DNA from: an uncultured Fibrobacterota bacterium | GTDB taxonomy: Bacteria; Fibrobacterota; Chitinivibrionia; Chitinivibrionales; CAIOZP01 | Assembly (NCBI GenBank): GCA_903862805.1 | Contig: CAIOZP010000738.1 | Coordinates: forward strand, 1 to 11,962 | Reading direction: 5' to 3' | Length of the DNA stretch: 11,962 nt | Part shown: positions 1 through 6,674 of the stretch, in pieces | Position numbering within the stretch: position 1 is the stretch's first letter | Layout: each line of letters opens with the position of its first letter | Made by a program: the position numbers and the translations under genes | The notes under the pieces: generated by a model | The model's input: only the letters and a program-made list of their open reading frames with translations | The model's database searches: none | What the model was told of the DNA's origin: nothing

Positions 1-916
1 CCGGAATGCTGTTCGCCTCGATCTGGATTGTCACACCAGAGTGTCGCGCCATGCGAACAAGATGACCGAACAGACCAAAGCCGGTGATGTCGGTGCAGGC
101 AGAAACTCCGACTTCGTTCATGGCTTCGGCGGCCGCGCGGTTGAGTGTCGCCATTGATTTTTCAGCCTCGGCAAGACCTTGCTCGTTGCCGCGTCCGATC
201 TGGCGGGAGAAATTGAGCACACCAACGCCAAGCGGTTTTGTAAGAACGAGGACATCTCCGGCAGTAGCATTCTCGAGCTCAGTTGCCTTGGCTGGATCGA
301 CCAGTCCGGTTATTGCAAAGCCGAGTTTGATCTCGCTGTCTTTGATGCTGTGTCCACCAAGCAGCGCGCATCCAGCCTCGTTGAGAACCTCCATCGCACC
401 CTTCATCATAAGGTACATGATCTGGCCGTTCATCGTTTCGTTGGGGAAGCAGAGAATCGACAGCGCGGTCTTGGGCACGCCGCCCATCGCGTAAATATCG
501 GACAGACAATTCGCCGCGCAGATGCGACCGAACTGTTCGGGGTCGTCAACGCATGGCGTGAAGACATCGACGGTCTGCACAAGGTTCACACCTTCGGCGA
601 TTCGGTAGATGCCGGCGTCGTCGCCATTTGTTAATCCGGAAATCACATTAGGATCGTTGACCGCTGGCAGATGCGACAAAAACCGCTCAAGATCGGCAGG
701 TGGAATCTTGCTCGCGCATCCGGCGTTGTGGACGTGTTCGGTAAGTTTCACTCCCTCGACCGGCATGTCGTCGGGACGTTCGCCTGCACATGGACAGAGG
801 CCTTGATTCGTGAACACGTCACACGGACACGGACGTTTCGGATCACAGATGCAGTGTCCGAGTTTCATTGATCGCTGCATCACTGCACGACGTTTTGCGA
901 TGTCGATTTTTGCCAT
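1..916 (-). CDS. selD: Selenide, water dikinase SelD with Cys-rich N-terminal extension (3' end missing)
   Basis: SelD makes selenophosphate from selenide and ATP, the selenium donor for selenocysteine, selenouridine-tRNA and the labile Se cofactor. The reading frame stays open from ATG at 916 to the window edge (about 305 codons), so the C-terminus is cut off. The core begins near residue 58 with LTEHVHNAGCASKIPP; C67 and K70 match the catalytic Cys17/Lys20 pair of E. coli SelD, so this is a Cys form, not a selenoprotein. NGDDAGIY follows (metal/ATP-binding Asp), and near residue 276 DITGFGLFGH, a SelD hallmark. Before the core lie about 57 extra residues absent from E. coli SelD, with C22, C24, C30, C32, C41 and C43 as three CxC pairs. 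The start is supported by GGAAGG about 9 bases upstream. The gene follows the activator gene by 24 bases, so it is probably the last visible gene of that operon. The family call is firm; the role of the extension is unknown. Confidence 0.95.
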   Translation of the reverse strand, partial: MAKIDIAKRRAVMQRSMKLGHCICDPKRPCPCDVFTNQGLCPCAGERPDDMPVEGVKLTEHVHNAGCASKIPPADLERFLSHLPAVNDPNVISGLTNGDDAGIYRIAEGVNLVQTVDVFTPCVDDPEQFGRICAANCLSDIYAMGGVPKTALSILCFPNETMNGQIMYLMMKGAMEVLNEAGCALLGGHSIKDSEIKLGFAITGLVDPAKATELENATAGDVLVLTKPLGVGVLNFSRQIGRGNEQGLAEAEKSMATLNRAAAEAMNEVGVSACTDITGFGLFGHLVRMARHSGVTIQIEANSIP

Positions 917-940
917 TATGTCAACCTTCCTGTTGCGAAA

Positions 941-1708
941 TTATTTGGCTCTTGCCGCGATGATCGCCGCGCCCATGGCACCCGTGATCTGCGGTTTTGG
1001 TGGAACATGTATCTCTACTCCGAACTCGTGTTCAAGTGCCTGAAGCACGCCCTTGTTCTGTGCGACGCCGCCGGTGAAAACGATTTCAGGGCGAACGCCA
1101 ACGCGACCGCTCAGGCCGATGGTTCGACGTGCCACCGATTTGAAAACACCGCGCAGAATCACATTGGTTGGTACGCCTTTATGAAGCAGGCCGATGATCT
1201 CGCTCTCTGCAAAGACAGCACACATGCTCGATATTTCGCAGCTGTCTTCGGTGGTAAGAGCAATATCGCCGACCTGATCGAGAGCAACGTCGAGCGTTCT
1301 TGCAACCATCTCAATAAACTTGCCGGTACCGGCGGCACAGCGGTCGTTCATGGCAAAGTCGAGGACTTTTCCGGCCGCGTTTGTGCGGATCATCTTCGAG
1401 TCCTGTCCGCCAATGTCGATGATCGTTTGCGCCGATGGAAACAAATGAGCAACGCCAGCCGCATGACAGATAATTTCGGAGTTCACCACATCGGCGCCTT
1501 CGAAATAATTGCGGCCGTAGCCGGTAGCCAGTGTCCGCTTCAGATCGGATTTTTTAATCTCGCATTTGTCAAGCAGATCGGCAATAAGTTTTGCCGCATT
1601 CTCTTTTGGTGTCGCACCTGTATCGGATACTGCCGTAGCCACAATTCGCTCACCATCATAAATCGCCGACTTGATCGTGCGGGAACCTATATCAACTCCA
1701 CAAAACAT
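941..1708 (-). CDS. 2-hydroxyacyl-CoA dehydratase activator (BadF/BadG/BcrA/HgdC ATPase family)
   Basis: A 255-residue ASKHA-fold ATPase. In this family a homodimer with one bridging [4Fe-4S] cluster uses ATP hydrolysis to push one electron at very low potential into a partner HgdB-type enzyme. Visible motifs: N-terminal phosphate loop MFCGVDIGSRTIKSA, the second phosphate motif DIGGQDSK near residues 98-105, NDRCAAGTGKF with C124, SSMCAVFAESE with C163, and a C-terminal TGGVAQNKG adenosine motif. C124 and C163 are 39 apart, the same spacing as the cluster ligands C127/C166 of Acidaminococcus HgdC. A TTG at 1729 and a GTG at 1717 also open the frame, but ATG at 1708 has AGGGG 8 bases upstream and gives the usual family N-terminus and length. 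It lies 26 bases after the fused HgdB-type gene, its likely electron acceptor. It is the only activator visible for three HgdB-type units. Confidence 0.93.
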   Translation of the reverse strand: MFCGVDIGSRTIKSAIYDGERIVATAVSDTGATPKENAAKLIADLLDKCEIKKSDLKRTLATGYGRNYFEGADVVNSEIICHAAGVAHLFPSAQTIIDIGGQDSKMIRTNAAGKVLDFAMNDRCAAGTGKFIEMVARTLDVALDQVGDIALTTEDSCEISSMCAVFAESEIIGLLHKGVPTNVILRGVFKSVARRTIGLSGRVGVRPEIVFTGGVAQNKGVLQALEHEFGVEIHVPPKPQITGAMGAAIIAARAK

Positions 1709-1734
1709 TTCACTCACCCCTGCGCTCAATTCGG

Positions 1735-4350
1735 TTACATATCCTTGGCAATTTCGAGCATCGTCTGAACCCTCACACGAATCTGCTCACGATCGGAATC
1801 GGAATAATCTGTCTCGATTTTAAGATATGGAATACCAAGCTCGTCGCTACAAAAACGCTCGACAAGATATGCCTCGACGTTGTATGTGTGGCACGAATGC
1901 CAAACGAGATCGACCACGGCGTCGGCCTGGTATTCTTCTTTGATTTGACGAAGCAGATCGTTGCGGCCGGTGTTCGGTGTCATGCACGAACACGGCAGAT
2001 GGAAATGCTTGCGGGCGATCGCTTCAAGCGGATCACCTTCCTCGCTCACAAGTTCAACAAGCGGCTTTATGCCCGAGCAGTTTTCCTGCGCCACCACAAT
2101 GCCGCCGCATTCTTCAATAATTTCGATGATCTTCTCGGAGCCGTGACCCGTTGGTGTTCCGGTAAGGATCACTCGCGGCGCGTTAAGAGGCGCGGCGGTG
2201 TAGCCGGTGGCGGCACGCGTTCTTATTTTGTCAATGAATTTTGCAAGCATAGTCTGATGCTGCGGAAGTCCGGCCATGCGATAACGAATTGCAGAAAGCT
2301 CAAGCCCGCTGACGATCGAAGGCTTCTGTTTGCCGAGCTCATAAGCCTCAAGCAAAAGTTTGCGCTCGTTGTTCATGGTGCGGATTGCGGCCTTGAGATC
2401 TTCGTTTGTGATTTCCCTTTTGTAAATCTCTTCAAGGTGTTTCTTGAGGCTGTCAACTTCTTCGAGCCAATGTTTGAACGCACGTTCTTCATCGACTTTT
2501 TGCGTAAGCTCCAGAACGTGCATCGGCTTTTTCTCGCCGAGAATCTCGTACATCTTCTTCTTGCCGTCGCATGTTGTTTCGGCGACGATCAGATCACTTG
2601 CAGTTACAAATGCACAACGATTTGTGATCACAAAACCGAAGCTGCTTTTTATTAGCGGACAAAGATTGGCAGGCAGAACAGTCTCTGCCGCCGGTATTGT
2701 TTTCTGCGATGTTCCGCACAGACAAACCGGATACGCACCGGCAGCAAGAATAAGGTCACGCGGAGTGAACTCGCAGTAGATGCCCACGATACCACGACCG
2801 TGACTCTTCGCTTCTTTTGCAGTGTCAACCTCAAGATCCATTCCGGCATCGTTGAAATATTCCAGCGGATCCATCTCTGTAATTGAACTCATTTTTTCTC
2901 CTGATACATCAAGCTTGTTTGAGACACTTGAAGCTCCGCGTCGCTCGCGAAGCACTTCCATGAAACCTTGCATTCTGGTTACGACCTGTTCGGAAAGTCG
3001 TCCTGGCGAATATGGAACATCGAAAGCCAGCACCGGAATATCGAGTTCCTTCTGAACCATTTCACGAACCACGCGCTCTTCAAAAGCGCAATGACTCGCG
3101 CCGAATATACCTGATATTAATACGCCCTCGGCGCCGTTGCGGCGTGCTTCTTCGACAATCCGACGCGCACGAAATTCCGACGAACCGATCATCGGATCAT
3201 CCATGTAGTTTTCGGCGACCGCGCGAACAGGCGGTTTCGTTTCATCGAGCTGAATGAAGCTATGAGAGATCATGTATTCGGTTCCGCAAATACATCCGCC
3301 AAGATCTTCGAGCAGAGTCACAAGCGCGGCATCGGTCGGTGGCGTTACCCAGTAAATACGAAGCGGTTCGCCATGAAGCGGCGACATATCGTTGTCGAGC
3401 CGGTATCGCACCATGTCAAGCAGATCGTCGAGAACATGCAAAGATTCTTCCGGTTCAGAACAATAGTGAAGCGCAATGAACTCGGCTAAAAGCATCTCAA
3501 GACCGGGCAGGGGAGGGCGCTTTGCTCCATAGACCAGCCGCCGAAGTTCGGCGACCTTTCCACGAATCTGATTGAAGCCGTGTACCGATTTGCGGAGCAT
3601 CGCATCTGTCAACTGAACACCGCAAAGCTCAGAGAGTTTATCGACAATTCCCTGATACTGCTTCTCCAGAAAATCAACAGCACTGATCTGATAATCGGAA
3701 CCGCCGTGCGGAGTTTTTGCAAACTTGTGGCAGAGGTGATCCTTGTTCTCGAGCCGTGCCGGAATCTCCCACCAGTGAATCGGATTTCCGCGCCATTCTA
3801 TAAGCTGCATCACAGCCGAAAAATCGTCGCAGCATGCACCGACTCCGGCAATGGAAAGATCCGGTTTGGGGAAGTAATCGAGAGATTCATAAGCGCCCAA
3901 AGCTGCTCGTACGTAGCACAATTCGCGTGTCGCTCCAAGCTTCTCCGCTTCGTCAAGCAGATGTGGCTCTTCCGAAAAACATGGCGCCCACCAAAGCTCG
4001 TCGGCATAAAAAGTAAGGGCGTTCGGCATTGCATAAGCAAGCACAGGAACCTGCCCCAAGTCCTTCATAACAGCCACGACTTTCCAGCCTTTTTCGCGGG
4101 CGAGAAAGAGCCGGTCTTTTTCTGAAAAGAGAAACGACCAAAGCCGAAGCGAAGCTAAACCGGAGTCGAATTTCAGTCTGCGAAGAAGCGTATCGCCTCG
4201 GCAGGAATATTCGTGGTGACTGTATAGATACGGCACGCCGCCTGGCACAAGATCACGCAAATAGCGGCAGCTGTCTTTGTATTCCTGCGGAATTGTGAGG
4301 AACTTTTTGTCCCAGTCTTCCGAGCTTATTCGTGAAGGATTCTTTTCCAT
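1735..4350 (-). CDS. Fused tandem HgdB-type protein: 2-hydroxyacyl-CoA dehydratase-like half plus double-cubane-cluster (YjiM-like) half
   Basis: An 871-residue protein made of two halves of the HgdB/BcrC/YjiM family, whose members are usually about 370-430 residues. The N-half (about 15-475) has Cys in WWAPCFSEEP (C124), RELCYVRA (C145) and VGACCDDFSAV (C173, C174), then a Rossmann-like repeat with GGCICGTEY. The C-half (about 487-871) has GIYCEFTPRDL (C526), PVCLCG (C543, C545), NLCPLIKSS (C564), NRCAF (C579), AETTCDGKKKMYE (C594), and later VAQENCSGIK, LPCSCMTPN and VWHSCHTYN. This Cys set, and the ending PYLKIETDYSDSD, look like double-cubane-cluster proteins, which take electrons from an HgdC-type activator and reduce small molecules; that subtype is inference. 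The frame also opens at 4437, but that region overlaps the upstream gene and its extra residues do not look like family sequence, so ATG 4350 (4 bases after the previous stop, weak GGG upstream) is chosen. An internal ribosome-binding site at residue 487 suggests fusion or a second product. Confidence 0.9.
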   Translation of the reverse strand: MEKNPSRISSEDWDKKFLTIPQEYKDSCRYLRDLVPGGVPYLYSHHEYSCRGDTLLRRLKFDSGLASLRLWSFLFSEKDRLFLAREKGWKVVAVMKDLGQVPVLAYAMPNALTFYADELWWAPCFSEEPHLLDEAEKLGATRELCYVRAALGAYESLDYFPKPDLSIAGVGACCDDFSAVMQLIEWRGNPIHWWEIPARLENKDHLCHKFAKTPHGGSDYQISAVDFLEKQYQGIVDKLSELCGVQLTDAMLRKSVHGFNQIRGKVAELRRLVYGAKRPPLPGLEMLLAEFIALHYCSEPEESLHVLDDLLDMVRYRLDNDMSPLHGEPLRIYWVTPPTDAALVTLLEDLGGCICGTEYMISHSFIQLDETKPPVRAVAENYMDDPMIGSSEFRARRIVEEARRNGAEGVLISGIFGASHCAFEERVVREMVQKELDIPVLAFDVPYSPGRLSEQVVTRMQGFMEVLRERRGASSVSNKLDVSGEKMSSITEMDPLEYFNDAGMDLEVDTAKEAKSHGRGIVGIYCEFTPRDLILAAGAYPVCLCGTSQKTIPAAETVLPANLCPLIKSSFGFVITNRCAFVTASDLIVAETTCDGKKKMYEILGEKKPMHVLELTQKVDEERAFKHWLEEVDSLKKHLEEIYKREITNEDLKAAIRTMNNERKLLLEAYELGKQKPSIVSGLELSAIRYRMAGLPQHQTMLAKFIDKIRTRAATGYTAAPLNAPRVILTGTPTGHGSEKIIEIIEECGGIVVAQENCSGIKPLVELVSEEGDPLEAIARKHFHLPCSCMTPNTGRNDLLRQIKEEYQADAVVDLVWHSCHTYNVEAYLVERFCSDELGIPYLKIETDYSDSDREQIRVRVQTMLEIAKDM
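2890..2902 (-). promoter_or_regulatory. Internal Shine-Dalgarno and ATG at the junction of the two HgdB-type halves
   Basis: On the minus strand AGGAG (2902-2898) is followed by five A residues and an in-frame ATG at 2892-2890, which is Met487 of the 871-residue protein. This is a better initiation site than the one at 4350. Starting here would give a 385-residue protein, the normal length of a free-standing YjiM/double-cubane-cluster protein. Here the Shine-Dalgarno bases are also codons of a Ser-Gly-Glu-Lys linker. The site is either a relic of a lost stop codon between two genes or an active start making the C-half separately. Confidence 0.6.
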
Positions 4351-4354
4351 ATTG

Positions 4355-5455
4355 TTACCCGATTTGTTCTGCAAATGTTTCGAGCCTTGTCTCAAGACCC
4401 GCATCGGCACCTTCGCCATAGCCGCTGCTGATAACAAGAAGCGGCACGTCGATAAGCTCGCCCATGCGAACTTTTTCTGTGTACCAAAGGTCGCAGAATG
4501 TGAGAGCTTTCAGCACAACGCCAGATGCTTTTGTTTCTTTGATGGCCTTGAACAAACGTTCGTACATGACGCCGTTAGGCCGTGTGCGTACATGAACCGG
4601 CGCGTCGAAAATCGAATCGCAAAGAAAATCTATCGCTGAGTCATCGTTATTGAAGTTGCTGATCTCCGGCCAGTATTCAAGTGGATCAAGTCCGGTTGAA
4701 TTTAGCGGCAGAGGATAGATCGACATGTCGGAAAGTTTTTTTATGACCGCGGTGTCTTCGTAGCCGACAAAACCGCCAATCAGAATTATTGTTTTGTCAA
4801 ATTGCTTTTGTGGAATAGAGGTACTCACATCATCAAGAAATTTGTTGAATGACGAAGGCTCGCAAATCATCCATGCGTGAACAAGTTTGTGAAGGATCAC
4901 CGGATCGTATTTACAAGTGAGAATCAGTTTGCGAAGTTTTGATGCACTTTCGGCGCGTAGTTTATAGTCGGAAATGGCAGCCACTCTGTCAAACAAATTA
5001 CCAGTTCTCTTTTGTAAACCGTCCATAACTTCACGAACCGATTGACGAAACCATTGTCTGCCAGCATCGCTCAATAGCGCCGGAAGCGAAACCGAGAAAA
5101 CCGGTACGCCGCAGTCTTCCTGAAGACGATCAATTGAACGACGGATCTGGTCGCAAGTGATCGACGCAATCGCGCAATCGACATTTGCCCATGCCGATTT
5201 TTTCGTGAGCGCATTACCCATCATCGTTTTGCAAAATGGACACGCATCTGGTCGGATCAGCCGTTCGCCAACTGCTTCTGCCGATGTTGTGGTGCCAAGG
5301 GTAGGGCGAATTGGGATCATCCCGAATCCGGTGGCAATCGACATCGGGAAGTGCCTGTTGAGTACCGCGACGCGAAGAGATTTTCCGTTTTTTTGCGAAA
5401 GGCTTTCGGCGATGAAACTGTCTATCGATCTGTCAATCATTTTTTCTTCTGTCAT
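4355..5455 (-). CDS. Stand-alone HgdB-type 2-hydroxyacyl-CoA dehydratase / benzoyl-CoA reductase-like subunit
   Basis: About 366 residues, the usual size of one HgdB/BcrB/BcrC-type subunit, a family binding [4Fe-4S] or double-cubane clusters and acting after ATP-driven electron transfer from an activator. Visible features are DACPFCKTMMG with C72 and C75, then VDCAIASITCDQIRRSIDRL (C94, C101) leading into VPVFSVSLP, matching the family pattern of CP..., D.....CD..RR and a buried P.F...LP strand. In the C-terminal half are TIILIGGFVGYED and LKALTFCDLWYTEKVRM, the second Rossmann-like repeat with its conserved Cys. It is divergent from both halves of the next gene. The start is ambiguous: GTG 5461, ATG 5455 and ATG 5440 are in frame, and the best Shine-Dalgarno (AGGAG, about 5479-5475) is somewhat too far from all of them. 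It ends 4 bases before the fused gene, so they are almost certainly co-transcribed. The substrate cannot be told from the sequence. Confidence 0.8.
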   Translation of the reverse strand: MTEEKMIDRSIDSFIAESLSQKNGKSLRVAVLNRHFPMSIATGFGMIPIRPTLGTTTSAEAVGERLIRPDACPFCKTMMGNALTKKSAWANVDCAIASITCDQIRRSIDRLQEDCGVPVFSVSLPALLSDAGRQWFRQSVREVMDGLQKRTGNLFDRVAAISDYKLRAESASKLRKLILTCKYDPVILHKLVHAWMICEPSSFNKFLDDVSTSIPQKQFDKTIILIGGFVGYEDTAVIKKLSDMSIYPLPLNSTGLDPLEYWPEISNFNNDDSAIDFLCDSIFDAPVHVRTRPNGVMYERLFKAIKETKASGVVLKALTFCDLWYTEKVRMGELIDVPLLVISSGYGEGADAGLETRLETFAEQIG

Positions 5456-5477
5456 GCACACAAGATAAGCGAAAACT

Positions 5478-5491
5478 CCTGAAATTTCAGG
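5478..5491. repeat. Perfect 14-base palindrome between the DUF4395-like gene and the HgdB-type gene
   Basis: CCTGAAATTTCAGG reads identically on both strands and fills much of the 34-base gap between two genes. On the minus-strand transcript it overlaps the AGGAG that precedes the HgdB-type gene. It could be a dimer-binding operator, or an RNA hairpin (stem of 5, loop AATT) that hides the Shine-Dalgarno. Function is not shown by sequence alone. Confidence 0.5.
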
Positions 5492-5495
5492 GATT

Positions 5496-5969
5496 TTAGC
5501 AGCAGGAACAATTTTTCTTTCTAAAGATCAATCCGTAGAGAAACGATGCGAAGCACCAGTTTGAAAACGCCGCAAGATATGCCAGAATGATCATCATTCC
5601 TGAAGGCAAATATGCAAGCCAGATATTGTGTAGATAGAACCCGCCTGCCGACATCGCAAACATAGCCCCGCCGATTCCGCAGCCCATTTTTCTTGGTGCA
5701 CCGTGTTGTGACATTTCACCGAGATCGATAAGTTTTCTGAAACCGTGAATGTACAGCAGATCAAACGCGCTGTGTTTATTGAATGCACCGAAAACTGCCG
5801 CAGCCGAAAGAACCGCAAACATATGCCAAGAGGCTGTCACTGCGGCGATCAACGCAAGTGATCCGCAGAAGACAGGTGTCCACTTTGAAAGCAACGAGAA
5901 GTTTTTCCCGCAAAGGTCTTCCTTTGTGAAGCCCTGTGCCAAAAGCAGTTTCGATGTCGTGTCGTTCAT
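5496..5969 (-). CDS. DUF4395-like integral membrane protein with Cys-rich tail
   Basis: A 157-residue protein with about four hydrophobic segments: two at roughly 31-65, one near 98-115 and one near 120-148. The central stretch FNKHSAFDLLYIHGFRKL and the late segment FSNWCFASFLYGLIF resemble DUF4395 membrane proteins, which have a small-residue/His pair before a conserved LLY and a late segment with Cys before LY. The function of that family is unknown; it is often found with thioredoxin or rhodanese genes. Cysteines sit in both soluble and membrane parts (C20, C35, CGIGG, WCFA), and the chain ends in KKNCSCC followed by TAA, a possible cytosolic thiol or metal site. The start at ATG 5969 has a purine-rich GAAAGAAAG upstream, 11 bases after the AhpD-like gene, so the two are probably co-transcribed. 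The family call is from pattern recognition and could be wrong at the Pfam level; the membrane topology is clearer. Confidence 0.6.
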   Translation of the reverse strand: MNDTTSKLLLAQGFTKEDLCGKNFSLLSKWTPVFCGSLALIAAVTASWHMFAVLSAAAVFGAFNKHSAFDLLYIHGFRKLIDLGEMSQHGAPRKMGCGIGGAMFAMSAGGFYLHNIWLAYLPSGMMIILAYLAAFSNWCFASFLYGLIFRKKNCSCC

Positions 5970-5980
5970 ATTTCTTTCTT

Positions 5981-6256
5981 TCAGTTATGCGTCTTGCGCC
6001 ACTGCGCGTAGAACATTCTCACACAGGCCCCCCCAATCGCAATTGCGCACCACGCGGCTTCGTCGATTTCTTCGATGGTGATGCCCATTCCCTTCGCCTT
6101 GTCATAATGCGAATCGAGGCAGGGCAAGCATTTCTCGATGATCACAAGCGAGATTGTGATTAGCTCTTTGGTTTTCGCATCAAGCGCACCTGGGTTTGAT
6201 ACTTCGTTCATGAACAGCCCGAAAGCTTTCAGTGATTCTGTGTCGTTTGATTTCAT
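5981..6256 (-). CDS. AhpD-like / carboxymuconolactone decarboxylase-family thiol redox protein
   Basis: A 91-residue, single-domain, cytosolic all-helical protein of the CMD/AhpD family. Members with a CxxC act as disulfide reductases or peroxidases. The active-site stretch is KELITISLVIIEKCLPCLDSHY: E31, C43, C46 and H50 keep the Glu-x11-Cys-x2-Cys-x3-His spacing of the AhpD proton-relay site (E118, C130, C133, H137 in M. tuberculosis AhpD), so it should be redox-active rather than a lactone decarboxylase. The C-terminal helix has AAWCAIAIGGACVRM, the usual family ending with small residues, here with two more Cys. Its ATG overlaps the stop of the DUF3795 gene by an ATGA, implying translational coupling. 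TGA terminates it; I saw no reason to read that codon as selenocysteine. Its partner is unknown. Confidence 0.88.
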   Translation of the reverse strand: MKSNDTESLKAFGLFMNEVSNPGALDAKTKELITISLVIIEKCLPCLDSHYDKAKGMGITIEEIDEAAWCAIAIGGACVRMFYAQWRKTHN

Positions 6257-6591
6257 TTTCCCTCCATCAGAATGGAATCCAGTTTCAATTTGGCACTCGG
6301 CTCATTGGTGAAAATTAAATCAAGCTTAGTGCAAGGATATTGATCACAGTTGGCACATGTCACATTTCCTTTGCCTGTCGAGCAGGATCGAATTTCGCAG
6401 ACAGAGCAATGTTTGAAAAGTTTTCCTGAAATTGAATTGCATCCATCGCATGAAATGTCTTCAGCCGCGATTTCGGCACCGTACTGAGCAGACCATTTTT
6501 CGGCGGTTTGTCTGCGTAACATAGCGTCGTTTGTTTTTGTCGCGATCATGGTCGGGCAGATGTCACAGTCGAGTCCACAATGTGCAATCAT
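6253..6591 (-). CDS. DUF3795 family Cys-rich protein (putative zinc or Fe-S binding)
   Basis: A 112-residue soluble protein with eleven cysteines: C5, C9 and C12 (MIAHCGLDCDICP), C48 and C51 (SCDGC), C62, C65 and C70 (KHCSVCEIRSC), C79, C82 and C87 (TCANCDQYPC). The opening CGL.C..CP, the middle C.GC and the closing C..C..YPC are the signature of DUF3795, a family of unknown function, common in anaerobes and presumed to bind metal. Between the first and second clusters is a short helical spacer, and the last 25 residues are charged and Cys-free. ATG 6591 has GGGGAG 6 bases upstream. It is probably the first gene of its transcription unit, because a hairpin separates it from the rhodanese gene, and it is translationally coupled to the AhpD-like gene. 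Confidence 0.85.
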   Translation of the reverse strand: MIAHCGLDCDICPTMIATKTNDAMLRRQTAEKWSAQYGAEIAAEDISCDGCNSISGKLFKHCSVCEIRSCSTGKGNVTCANCDQYPCTKLDLIFTNEPSAKLKLDSILMEGK

Positions 6592-6625
6592 AATAGGCTC
6601 CCCATAAAAAACTGCTTTCGCAAAT

Positions 6626-6658
6626 GACCGGATCAGATCCCTATTGATCTGTCCGGTC
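6626..6658 (-). terminator. Hairpin after the rhodanese lipoprotein gene, probable terminator
   Basis: GACCGGATCAGAT (6626-6638) and ATCTGTCCGGTC (6647-6658) pair as 7 + 5 base pairs with one bulged T and an 8-base loop. It sits in the 83-base gap between the rhodanese stop codon and the DUF3795 start. On the minus strand the T-run (TTTTTT, about 6610-6605) comes roughly 15 bases after the stem, after a small TGC-GAAA-GCA hairpin, so termination may be imperfect. Confidence 0.5.
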
Positions 6659-6674
6659 GGAGAAGGTTTCGGTA

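Noticed and set aside
84..634. Plus-strand open frames across the selD region
   Set aside because: They are antisense shadows; the minus frame is open from 916 to the window edge and encodes clear SelD motifs.
4351..4437. Upstream extension of the fused HgdB-type protein to 4437
   Set aside because: The extra 29 residues overlap the end of the previous gene and look like a shadow of its coding sequence; ATG 4350 lies directly after that gene's stop.
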